From positions 1 to 40,355 of the forward strand of contig JAISLZ010000048.1 of the NCBI GenBank assembly GCA_031277015.1: a stretch of DNA of 40,355 nucleotides, in the 5' to 3' direction. The translations under genes and the position numbers were made by a program. Below the pieces are notes generated by a model that saw only the letters and a program-made list of their open reading frames with translations, was not told where the DNA came from and ran no database searches. Position 1 is the stretch's first letter, and the number at the start of each line of letters is the position of its first letter. This stretch comes from Eubacteriales Family XIII. Incertae Sedis bacterium. GTDB lineage: Bacteria > Bacillota > Clostridia > Peptostreptococcales > Anaerovoracaceae. Shown here in pieces: positions 1 through 6,330 of this stretch.

Positions 1-90
1 AAGCGGGAAATCGTTTACTTAACCCGACTGAAAAACGATCTTCTTTGAATTACCTTTCATGCGTAAGCCGTGCTCGGAGTTCTCGTGAAT

Positions 91-119
91 TTGACAAGGT
101 GCGGCAGGCGGTATATTAT
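91..119 (+). promoter_or_regulatory. sigma-70-type promoter of pilin 1
   Basis: TTGACA at 91-96, a 17-base spacer, then TATTAT at 114-119. This is a near-consensus housekeeping promoter. Transcription would start near 126, giving a leader of about 570 bases before the pilin start codon. The start site is inferred from spacing. Confidence 0.6.
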
Positions 120-285
120 TAATAGCATAAACCTCACGCACGGGAGATAATGGGTGCGTGTGATGGATGAAGTGTGATGGGAGCCAGGCGCTGAGCAGGC
201 CGTGCGTACCCTCGGAAACCTCATCGTATGAAGCGCTATACAACGCTATACAAAGGGAAGGGAAGCGCCCGCCGATACCTGGCGG

Positions 286-309
286 ATGAGTCAGAATGAA
301 TGTGACTAA
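286..309 (+). CDS. seven-codon upstream ORF in pilin 1 leader
   Basis: ATG to TAA encoding MSQNECD. The start codon directly abuts the CCGCC-N7-GGCGG hairpin (269-285). The purine tract AAGGGAAGGGAA ends 4 bases before that hairpin, so folding it would bring a Shine-Dalgarno-like sequence close to the AUG. The second pilin leader has the same geometry and an ORF of the same length encoding MSLHEYD. Between the two, the second codon differs silently (AGT/AGC), while Glu5, Asp7 and the TAA are kept. It could be a translated leader peptide or a structural RNA motif that happens to read as an ORF. Translation is not demonstrated. Confidence 0.4.
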   Translation: MSQNECD

Positions 310-333
310 ACCCACAACATCAATAGAGCCCCT

Positions 334-374
334 CTGGAAGCATATTGTGCTTCCAGGTATTTCCAGGGGGGGGG
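334..374 (+). promoter_or_regulatory. conserved hairpin followed by a run of nine G
   Basis: CTGGAAGC (334-341) pairs perfectly with GCTTCCAG (349-356) around a 7-base loop. TATTTCCA follows, and then nine consecutive G (366-374). The second pilin leader has the same unit with a T-A in place of the outermost C-G, a wobble pair inside the stem, a 7-base loop and eight G. By eye these are the only two guanine runs of eight or more in the window. Confidence 0.6.
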
Positions 375-555
375 CGAAATTATTTAGATTCGCCTCTTTC
401 GTCACACGAAGGAAGCCTATATAAAATCACCTTTTCCCCGCCGATCTCTGATCGGCGGGACGGGTTCAGACGGCAAGCTATATCAGGGGATGGGCACGGT
501 AATGTAACCCCGACCGTCGCGGCCTACTCCTTCTTTCATATTAATATTGATAAAT

Positions 556-586
556 ACGCGGAGCGGACTACCTGCCCCGCGTTTTT
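556..586 (+). terminator. intrinsic-terminator-like hairpin in pilin 1 leader
   Basis: ACGCGG (556-561) pairs with CCGCGT (577-582), with partial inner pairing, followed by a T5 run (582-586). It lies about 107 bases before the pilin start codon. A closely similar hairpin with a T run sits at the same relative place before pilin 2. It could be an attenuator inside the leader, or simply the end of an upstream transcript. Confidence 0.55.
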
Positions 587-692
587 GCGCGCCTATAAAC
601 ACGATATAAAGACAAACAAAGTCATCCGTCGGTATCCACCGGGATACCTCGCAATATATAGCAATAATTAGAAGAAAGGAAGGGAAGTCAAA

Positions 693-1382
693 ATGAACAT
701 GATACTAAAGAAGCAAATAACGAATCGGAGAGGACACACCGGCTTCACCCTCGTCGAGGTGATCGTCGTACTCGTCATCCTCGCGATACTTGCAGCCATC
801 GCCATCTCTGCGTTGACGGGCTACATAGACAAGGCGGAGGACAAGAAGTACATCGCTGACGCACGCAACGTAGCGGTCGCGATGCGCACGGTGCTTAACG
901 AGCTCTATGCGGATGGGACACTAAAGAAAACACTTCAAAATCTTCCAATAGATAATGAATACCGCTATGATCATTACATTAATACAGGTACATGGACACC
1001 TAACTATGTAAAACGTTTTTTAACCGGTACTAGATTATCGCAATACATCTCATTACAGGATGATGGCACTTCTGATGGTGCCATTACAAAGAAAAAAGCA
1101 AGTGCACTTATGGGATTGACATATCCACCGAGCGATAGTAGTCCTGGGGTGTGGGACATCCGTTTTTATGCCGACGCAACGTCATCAGATACTGTATTCA
1201 GTGCGCCGGCGTTTTGTTATTATTGCTATCCGAACGGTGCTACCTCTGGTGAACCTGTTATCGTAGTCTCGTATAAAATCGACTTCATTACTAAACCTAC
1301 TTCGCAAGATACTGCCGGTAATAGAGAGAACCTTAAATATAATGCTAACACAGGTTACGAAGTATATCACTTTGACGACTAA
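693..1382 (+). CDS. type IV pilin-like protein with class III signal (orphan pilin 1)
   Basis: A 229-residue prepilin. A basic leader is followed by the prepilin-peptidase site G17|F18-T-L-V-E22, with the +5 glutamate, and a long hydrophobic helix (about residues 20-44) that anchors pilins in the membrane and packs in the fibre core. The stretch ALTGYIDKAEDKKYIADARN is shared with the second pilin at 29631-30296. The middle diverges, and a C-terminal pattern (FCYY, KYN, GYEVY) is shared again. A ribosome-binding site (GGAAGGGAAG) precedes ATG 693. No pilB, pilC, pilD or other assembly gene is in the window, so it would depend on a machine encoded elsewhere. The coding sequence becomes clearly richer in A+T after about position 900, unlike its 5' part and the genes downstream. 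A pseudopilin role is also possible. The family call is firm; the function is inferred. Confidence 0.9.
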   Translation: MNMILKKQITNRRGHTGFTLVEVIVVLVILAILAAIAISALTGYIDKAEDKKYIADARNVAVAMRTVLNELYADGTLKKTLQNLPIDNEYRYDHYINTGTWTPNYVKRFLTGTRLSQYISLQDDGTSDGAITKKKASALMGLTYPPSDSSPGVWDIRFYADATSSDTVFSAPAFCYYCYPNGATSGEPVIVVSYKIDFITKPTSQDTAGNRENLKYNANTGYEVYHFDD

Positions 1383-1400
1383 ACGATTTTGACGGGATGG

Positions 1401-1439
1401 GCCTGATCGAAACATCCTTGGTCGGGCGCTATCTTTTTT
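1401..1439 (+). terminator. intrinsic terminator after pilin 1
   Basis: GCCTGATC (1401-1408) pairs with GGTCGGGC (1420-1427), including wobble pairs. A T6 run follows at 1434-1439, just downstream of the pilin stop codon. Pilin 2 has no such terminator. Confidence 0.7.
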
Positions 1440-1463
1440 CTGCTGACGTCGGGAGAAATGTAG

Positions 1464-1632
1464 TATAATAATACTGGCCGTGCGCGCCCATCGTCCCCGG
1501 GTGCAAAGCGCGGCCACCACAATTTGCGATCCTGAGGCGCGAAGGTTTGTCCTGAGTGGGAAGGTGAGCATTTGGCAGGGCGTCCGTGTCCTGTCCGAAT
1601 GTTTTCCCGCGCTTAGGGCGCGGGATTTTTTT
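1464..1632 (+). ncRNA. candidate small RNA or transcribed leader upstream of the hyd genes
   Basis: A TATAAT at 1464-1469 predicts a start near 1476, and a strong intrinsic terminator ends at 1632, so a transcript of about 157 bases is expected. Near its 5' end GGCCG pairs with CGGCC (about 1476-1515), with an inner GCGCCC/GGGTGC stem. A second stem, GGCAGG/CCTGTC, lies at about 1574-1595. There is no plausible ORF. No good -35 hexamer is visible. I do not recognise it as 6S RNA, SRP RNA or a known riboswitch. It ends 43 bases before the TM1266-family gene, so it could be an independent small RNA or an attenuated leader controlling hydrogenase maturation. Confidence 0.45.
1606..1632 (+). terminator. 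strong intrinsic terminator ahead of the hyd operon
   Basis: CCCGCGC (1606-1612) pairs perfectly with GCGCGGG (1618-1624) around a 5-base loop, followed by seven T (1626-1632). Confidence 0.8.
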
Positions 1633-1675
1633 CAATCGGAAGATCGCGGTCCGATGGCGGCGGAAAGGAAGATAT

Positions 1676-1936
1676 ATGGCTATTGAAAGGAGCGGCACGA
1701 GGATTGCGGTCATTGCGATCATCGTGGACGACATGGACGAGGTGGGGCGTCTCAACGCAACTCTCCACGAGTATTCGGGGTTCATCATCGGGCGTATGGG
1801 TCTGCCTTACCGCGAGAAGGACACGCATATTATCAGCGTCGCGGTGGATGCGCCCGAGCCTGTGATCAGCGCGCTTTCGGGCAAGCTCGGCATGATAGAG
1901 GGTGTGACGAGCCGCACTGTCTACGGCAAAGCGTGA
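1676..1936 (+). CDS. TM1266-family putative regulator of the iron-only hydrogenase system
   Basis: A small protein of 86 residues, the usual size for the family. It is a compact ACT-like/ferredoxin-fold protein of the TM1266 family, which is found next to hydEFG genes in anaerobes. Recognisable family stretches are the N-terminal RIAVIAIIVDD, the central HEYSGFIIGRMGLPYRE and the C-terminal ISALSGKLGMIEGV. ATG 1676 was chosen because GGAAAGGA lies at good spacing upstream and the family begins here; the open frame extends further upstream but reads through the terminator at 1606-1632. It precedes hydE by 52 bases. The family role is assigned by gene context only, and no biochemical function is established from the sequence. 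Confidence 0.85.
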   Translation: MAIERSGTRIAVIAIIVDDMDEVGRLNATLHEYSGFIIGRMGLPYREKDTHIISVAVDAPEPVISALSGKLGMIEGVTSRTVYGKA

Positions 1937-1988
1937 GTACTGGCCATTATGGCGGTGCACGTGCAATGATCTCTTATGGCTGGAAAGA

Positions 1989-3101
1989 ATGGATAAGGAA
2001 ACAACAGGATTGATAGAGAGGCTGGGCCCAGGGTGCGGATTGGCCGCGGAAGGATTTGAGCGGCTCATCGCCTCCCTCTCTGGTGGCGGCCGCGCGGAGG
2101 AGCGCGATCTTCTTTACGCTCTGGCGCGGGATGTACAGTCGAGGTATTTTGGCCGAGGCGTCTACAAACGCGGTCTCGTCGAGCTCTCGAGCTATTGCGC
2201 GAACGACTGCTATTACTGTGGGATCAGGGCGGGCAATGGGAACGCTTTGCGTTACAGGCTGTCCGATGATGAGATATTTGCGGCCTGCGTGGAGGGGTAC
2301 GGACTCGGGTTTCGTACATTCGTGCTTCAGGGCGGAGAGGATCCCTCGTTCACGCCGGAGCGTGTGTCGGGCATAATACATAGGATTAAGTCTGGTTATT
2401 CTGACTGCGCGGTGACGCTGTCGCTCGGCGAAGCGCCGCGCGCCGTGTACGAACAGTGGCGCGCGGCGGGCGCCGACCGGTACCTGTTGCGGCACGAGAC
2501 CGCTGACAATGGGCACTACCTCATGCTGCATCCTCCGTCTATGGACCCCGGTCGACGCCGGCGCTGCCTGCTTGACCTGAAGGATATCGGCTACCAGGTC
2601 GGAACGGGGTTCATGGTCGGTTCGCCCCACCAGACGGCAGCGCACCTCGCCGCCGATCTCGCCTTCGTCAGAGAGCTGGAGCCGCAGATGATCGGCATCG
2701 GTCCGTTCATCCCCCACCGCGATACGGTGTTCCGGGACTTCCCCGCAGGCTCGGTGGAAATGACGCTTGTGATGATTGCCATGCTCAGGCTCATTCTACC
2801 TGACGCTCTCATACCCGCGACGACTGCACTCGGCACCGTCGCCGAAGATGGCCGTGAACGAGGCATCCTCGCGGGCGCGAACGTCGTCATGCCCAACCTG
2901 ACCCCCACGAAATACCGCGGTAGCTACATGCTTTATAACGGCAAGATATGTACGGGCGAGGAAGCAGCGGAGTGCGGCGGTTGTCTCGCGCGGCGCATGG
3001 ACTCAATCGGCTACGAACTGCTCGTCGCGCGCGGCGACTATGTAGGCGCGTTTACCTGCGGACATCAATCTTACGAACAACCCGACACAACGATATCATA
3101 G
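1989..3101 (+). CDS. hydE: [FeFe]-hydrogenase maturase HydE, radical SAM protein
   Basis: HydE acts with HydG and HydF to build the two-iron subcluster of [FeFe] hydrogenase in the cytoplasm; it processes the HydG-derived iron-cysteine synthon. This protein has 370 residues. The radical-SAM motif CX3CX2C is C70, C74, C77 within CANDCYYC, which binds the [4Fe-4S] cluster that cleaves SAM. A GGED motif follows in the barrel. The optional second cluster motif CX7CX2C is present near the C terminus (C321, C329, C332). ATG 1989 has GGAAAG only 2 bases upstream, a weak arrangement. It is the second gene of a compact set TM1266-hydE-hydG-hydF. Related radical-SAM proteins such as BioB or PylB are less likely because of the neighbours. 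Confidence 0.93.
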   Translation: MDKETTGLIERLGPGCGLAAEGFERLIASLSGGGRAEERDLLYALARDVQSRYFGRGVYKRGLVELSSYCANDCYYCGIRAGNGNALRYRLSDDEIFAACVEGYGLGFRTFVLQGGEDPSFTPERVSGIIHRIKSGYSDCAVTLSLGEAPRAVYEQWRAAGADRYLLRHETADNGHYLMLHPPSMDPGRRRRCLLDLKDIGYQVGTGFMVGSPHQTAAHLAADLAFVRELEPQMIGIGPFIPHRDTVFRDFPAGSVEMTLVMIAMLRLILPDALIPATTALGTVAEDGRERGILAGANVVMPNLTPTKYRGSYMLYNGKICTGEEAAECGGCLARRMDSIGYELLVARGDYVGAFTCGHQSYEQPDTTIS

Positions 3102-3158
3102 CCGGATCTCCCGGCAAAATCAGAATACAAAGTGTATGAGAACAGAGGAAAACAGGCA

Positions 3159-4631
3159 ATGACAACGACAACGAAAATGACTGCAAAAGCAAGAACAATC
3201 ACATACGACCCCTTATCTTCTCACTGCGACGCGTTCATAAGTGATGCGGAAATCATGGACACGCTCGCATACGCCGAAGCGCACAAGTTCGACGCTACGC
3301 TCGCCGAATCCATCCTGTCAAAAGCCGCCGCACGCAAGGGGCTGACGCACCGTGAGGCGGCTGTCCTTCTCGTCAGCGAGGTTCTAGGGGTGGATGCGCG
3401 GGTGAAAGCCCTCGCGCGGGAGATCAAAGAAGTATACTATGGCCGGCGTGTCGTATTCTTCGCGCCGCTGTATCTATCCAATTACTGCGTCAACGGCTGT
3501 GTTTACTGCCCGTACCATGCGGAGAACAGCCATATGCCGCGCCGCAAACTGACACAGGGCGAGATCAGGCGCGAGGTCATAGCCCTCCAGGATATGGGCC
3601 ACAAACGGCTCGCCATAGAGCTCGGGGAGGATCCCGCGAACAACCCCCTTGAATATGTGCTGGAGAGTATAGACACCATCTACTCGGTCAAGCATAAGAA
3701 CGGTTCGATCAGGCGCGTCAACGTGAACATAGCCGCGACGACTATAGAGGATTACCGCCGCCTCCATGAGGCGGGCATCGGTACCTATATTCTTTTTCAG
3801 GAAACGTATAATAGAAAGAAGTATGAGGAGTTACACCCCGCGGGACCCAAGGGCGACTACTCCCGACAGACAGAAGCGATGGATAGGGCGATGGATGGCG
3901 GCATAGATGACGTGGGACTCGGCGTGCTGTTCGGGCTCGAACTTTACAAATACGATTTCGTCGGCCTGCTCATGCACGCCGAGCACCTCGAGGCGGCGAA
4001 AGGCGTTGGCCCGCATACTATCAGCGTGCCGAGGATCAGGCCGGCGGACGGCATTGACGTCGGGGACTTCAAAGACGCTGTGCCGGATGAAATATTTGAG
4101 CGCATCGTCGCCCTCATACGTATATCCGTGCCTTACACGGGCATGATAATGTCCACGCGCGAATCCGCGGATATGCGGGCCAAGGCGCTGGACCTCGGTG
4201 TCTCTCAGCTTTCGGGGGCGTCGAGGACGAGCGTCGGCGGCTACGACGATGGTAACGCTCATGGGCGCGCCCCTGCCGGGGGCACATCACAGTTCGACAT
4301 AGATGACGGGCGCACGCTCGACGAAGTGGTGTCGTGGCTCGCAGACAAAGGCCATATCCCCAGTTTTTGCACCGCGTGCTACCGGGAGGGCCGTACAGGC
4401 GATCGGTTCATGGGGCTTGTCAAGGGCGGGGCCATCGCGAACATATGCCAGCCGAATGCGCTCATGACGTTCAAGGAATACCTCGAGGACTACGCGCGGC
4501 CCGCGACGCGCGCAAAGGGCATGAAACTCATCGCGGAGGAGCTTGCGAGGATCCCTTCGGACAAAGTCCGTGCGAAAGCGTCGGGGTATCTTGCGGAATT
4601 GGAGGACGGAAAACGTGATTTCAGATTCTAA
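3159..4631 (+). CDS. hydG: [FeFe]-hydrogenase maturase HydG, tyrosine lyase
   Basis: HydG is a radical-SAM enzyme that splits tyrosine to yield CO and cyanide bound to iron for the H-cluster. The radical-SAM cysteines are C110, C114 and C117 in CVNGCVYC. The C-terminal auxiliary cluster motif CX2CX22C is intact at C404, C407 and C430. The length of 490 residues is slightly above the usual 470 or so because of an N-terminal stretch rich in Thr and Lys. ATG 3159 is preferred over GTG 3132 because GAGG lies 10 bases ahead of it. It follows hydE after 57 bases and overlaps the start of hydF by 17 bases, which suggests translational coupling. ThiH is a paralogue but lacks this C-terminal cluster motif. 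Confidence 0.95.
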   Translation: MTTTTKMTAKARTITYDPLSSHCDAFISDAEIMDTLAYAEAHKFDATLAESILSKAAARKGLTHREAAVLLVSEVLGVDARVKALAREIKEVYYGRRVVFFAPLYLSNYCVNGCVYCPYHAENSHMPRRKLTQGEIRREVIALQDMGHKRLAIELGEDPANNPLEYVLESIDTIYSVKHKNGSIRRVNVNIAATTIEDYRRLHEAGIGTYILFQETYNRKKYEELHPAGPKGDYSRQTEAMDRAMDGGIDDVGLGVLFGLELYKYDFVGLLMHAEHLEAAKGVGPHTISVPRIRPADGIDVGDFKDAVPDEIFERIVALIRISVPYTGMIMSTRESADMRAKALDLGVSQLSGASRTSVGGYDDGNAHGRAPAGGTSQFDIDDGRTLDEVVSWLADKGHIPSFCTACYREGRTGDRFMGLVKGGAIANICQPNALMTFKEYLEDYARPATRAKGMKLIAEELARIPSDKVRAKASGYLAELEDGKRDFRF

Positions 4632-5982
4632 CGATAGGGTAGATGCTTTCGGCGATGGTAACGGCAAAGCCCCTCTCAGAAGCGGCCAGGGCCCAAGCAA
4701 GATCCTTTCCGCTACCGACGCGCGCGTCAGAAACGAAGAAGTAGTACACATTTCGAGTATGAACGACACACCTGCGGGAGACCGCACCGTCATAGGGTTC
4801 TTTGGCCGCCGTAACGTCGGCAAGTCCAGCGTCGTCAACGCGGTGACGGGCCAGCAGCTCGCCGTAGTCTCCGAGGTCGGGGGGACCACGACGGATCCCG
4901 TACAGAAGGCGATGGAGCTGCTGCCCCTTGGCCCCGTTCTCATCATAGACACTCCGGGTATCGACGACGAAGGTTCGCTTGGAGAAAAACGTGTCAGGCA
5001 GGCCCGCAAGGTGCTGAACAGGACGGATGTCGCAGTGCTCGTCGTGGACGCCTTAGCGGGGATGACGCGCATTGAGGATGAACTCGTCTTTCTGTTCAAA
5101 ACGAGACAGACGCCATACGTAATTGTATACAATAAGAGCGATCTGCTGAAGCAGAGCGCGTACGGCGGGCCTGCGGATGATGGTCATTCGGTATACGTCA
5201 GCGCACTCACGGGCTACGGTATAGAGGCCCTCAAAGAAAAGATCGCCCGCTCCGTACGCCCCGACGGGGCGGGGCGGAGCCTCATATCCGATCTTGTCCG
5301 TCCGGGTGACCTCGTAGTCCTCGTCATCCCTATCGACAAGGCCGCGCCAAAGGGCAGGCTCATACTGCCGCAGCAGCAGGTCATACGCGACGTACTCGAA
5401 TCCGGCGCCGCATCGGTGGTCGTAAGGGAAAGCGAACTTGTGGACACGCTCGGAAGCCTCGCAGCCAAACCGGCCCTCGTCATCACTGACAGCCAGGCGT
5501 TCGGGAAGGTGAGCGCGGACACTCCCGAAGACGTGCCCCTGACCTCATTCTCTATCCTGTTCGCCAGGTATAAAGGCGACCTCGAGCAGAATGTCCTCGG
5601 CGTACGCACCCTCGAGGACATCAGGGACGGCGGCAGAGTGCTCATCTGTGAAGGCTGCACGCATCATCGTCAATGCGACGACATAGGCACGGTCAAATTG
5701 CCGCGCTGGATCAGGGATTTCACGGGTGCCCAGCCAGCGTTTGAGTTCACATCTGGCGGCGATTTCCCGGACGATCTGTCGATGTACGATCTCATCGTCC
5801 ATTGCGGGGGATGCATGCTGAACGAACGCGAAATGAAGCGCCGCCTCGATAGCGCCTCGGCTTTAGGTGTTCCGATGACAAACTACGGCGTCCTCATCGC
5901 TCATGCCCACGGCATCCTCACCCGAGCCCTCGCGCCGTTGAATTTAGAGGTTCCCTTATCGAATACCATCGCCGAGATATGA
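4615..5982 (+). CDS. hydF: [FeFe]-hydrogenase maturation GTPase HydF
   Basis: HydF is the scaffold GTPase that assembles the two-iron precursor and hands it to apo-hydrogenase. It shows the P-loop GRRNVGKSS (about residues 64-72), the switch motif DTPG, the guanine-specificity NKSD and the SAL loop. A dimerisation region follows. The cluster ligands are C348-x-H350 then C397-x2-C400, with 46 residues between H350 and C397, matching the family CxHX46-53-HCxxC pattern. GTG 4615 was chosen because a GGAGG lies 9 bases ahead. That gives about 48 extra residues (rich in Ser, Asp, Gly and Asn) before the usual family start at ATG 4759 (MNDTPAGDR), which has no clear ribosome-binding site. The true start is therefore uncertain; the family is not. 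Confidence 0.93.
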   Translation: MISDSNDRVDAFGDGNGKAPLRSGQGPSKILSATDARVRNEEVVHISSMNDTPAGDRTVIGFFGRRNVGKSSVVNAVTGQQLAVVSEVGGTTTDPVQKAMELLPLGPVLIIDTPGIDDEGSLGEKRVRQARKVLNRTDVAVLVVDALAGMTRIEDELVFLFKTRQTPYVIVYNKSDLLKQSAYGGPADDGHSVYVSALTGYGIEALKEKIARSVRPDGAGRSLISDLVRPGDLVVLVIPIDKAAPKGRLILPQQQVIRDVLESGAASVVVRESELVDTLGSLAAKPALVITDSQAFGKVSADTPEDVPLTSFSILFARYKGDLEQNVLGVRTLEDIRDGGRVLICEGCTHHRQCDDIGTVKLPRWIRDFTGAQPAFEFTSGGDFPDDLSMYDLIVHCGGCMLNEREMKRRLDSASALGVPMTNYGVLIAHAHGILTRALAPLNLEVPLSNTIAEI

Positions 5983-6043
5983 ATCAATTCCACAATATAA
6001 TTATGGGCGGATGGCATTGCTCACCTTCACGATCACTGCGCGC

Positions 6044-6208
6044 TTATTTGATGAGGGGATATAGGCCTCTGGACGACTCCTTGGAGCTGTCCTTCGCTAT
6101 CAAGGGTACGATGCGTGTGAAGTATTCGGACTTCATATGCGCATCCAGGGCCTCGCCATCTTCCCAAGTTTCGATTAAGGTCACCTCGTCCGGCAATGCA
6201 TATCGCGT
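6044..6208 (-). pseudogene. truncated antibiotic biosynthesis monooxygenase (ABM)-domain gene
   Basis: Read on the minus strand, the frame between an in-frame stop (6211-6209) and the stop at 6046-6044 encodes DEVTLIETWEDGEAL, DAHMKSEYFTRIVPLI and SSKESSRGLYPLIK. The Glu-x-Trp-x-Asp, Ala-Leu, His and Tyr-Phe spacing is the C-terminal half of ABM-fold proteins (YgiN-like small monooxygenases). There is no start codon with a ribosome-binding site, and no N-terminal half in any frame further right, so it is a remnant. It sits between hydF and metK on the opposite strand. The remaining bases of 5983-6210 hold nothing else I can support. Confidence 0.6.
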
Positions 6209-6211
6209 TCA

Positions 6212-6330
6212 TGATATAATTAATGGTGAGCGCCGCGCGGCGCCCTGGAGGAGGATTTACGGAGGGGGCATTTTTGTAATGCCCGCACCCGTTGTTCGCT
6301 TACGCATAATGGATAGGAAAGAAGGGAAAC
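6212..6330 (+). promoter_or_regulatory. promoter and leader of metK
   Basis: An extended -10 element, TGATATAAT (6212-6220), begins this stretch; the -35 region is poor. A GC-rich palindrome (around 6229-6246), a GGGCAT/ATGCCC hairpin (about 6266-6284) and the ribosome-binding site AAGAAGGGAAA before ATG 6331 follow. No SAM-I, SAM-II or SMK riboswitch signature is visible, although metK leaders in Firmicutes often carry one. Confidence 0.45.

Larger units (their letters stand above)
126..692 (+). promoter_or_regulatory. long structured leader of pilin 1
   Basis: A stretch without a convincing long gene, but full of structure. It contains a tandem CGCTATACA-type decamer just before 253, the purine tract AAGGGAAGGGAA (253-264), a CCGCC-N7-GGCGG hairpin (269-285), a seven-codon ORF (286-309), the 8-bp hairpin and G run at 334-374, and small hairpins around 375-416. 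A perfect 9-bp hairpin lies at 437-459 and a terminator-like hairpin at 556-586. A last 7-bp hairpin (631-648) lies ahead of the ribosome-binding site. The same series of elements, in the same order, precedes the second pilin at 30615-30297. I compared it mentally with cyclic-di-GMP-I and -II, SAM, cobalamin, glycine and lysine riboswitches and found no convincing match. Confidence 0.6.

Noticed and set aside
19-671. Frames of 128 codons (minus) and 108 codons (plus) in the pilin 1 leader
   Set aside because: No ribosome-binding site, no recognisable domain, and they cross the conserved hairpins, the G run and the terminator-like element.
126-692. Cyclic-di-GMP riboswitch in the pilin leaders
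   Set aside because: The GACGGCAAGCTAT piece at 469-481 and GGGCAC...CGACCG at 492-516 recall parts of the class I and II consensus, but the required core strings and hairpins do not line up, and pilin 2 lacks the same match.
1476-1632. 6S or SRP RNA
   Set aside because: A short GGTGAGCAT string recalls E. coli 6S RNA, but there is no long closing helix with a central bubble, and the SRP GGAAG/AGCAG core is absent.
6212-6330. SAM riboswitch upstream of metK
   Set aside because: The leader is only about 110 bases and has none of the conserved SAM-I, SAM-II or SMK core strings.
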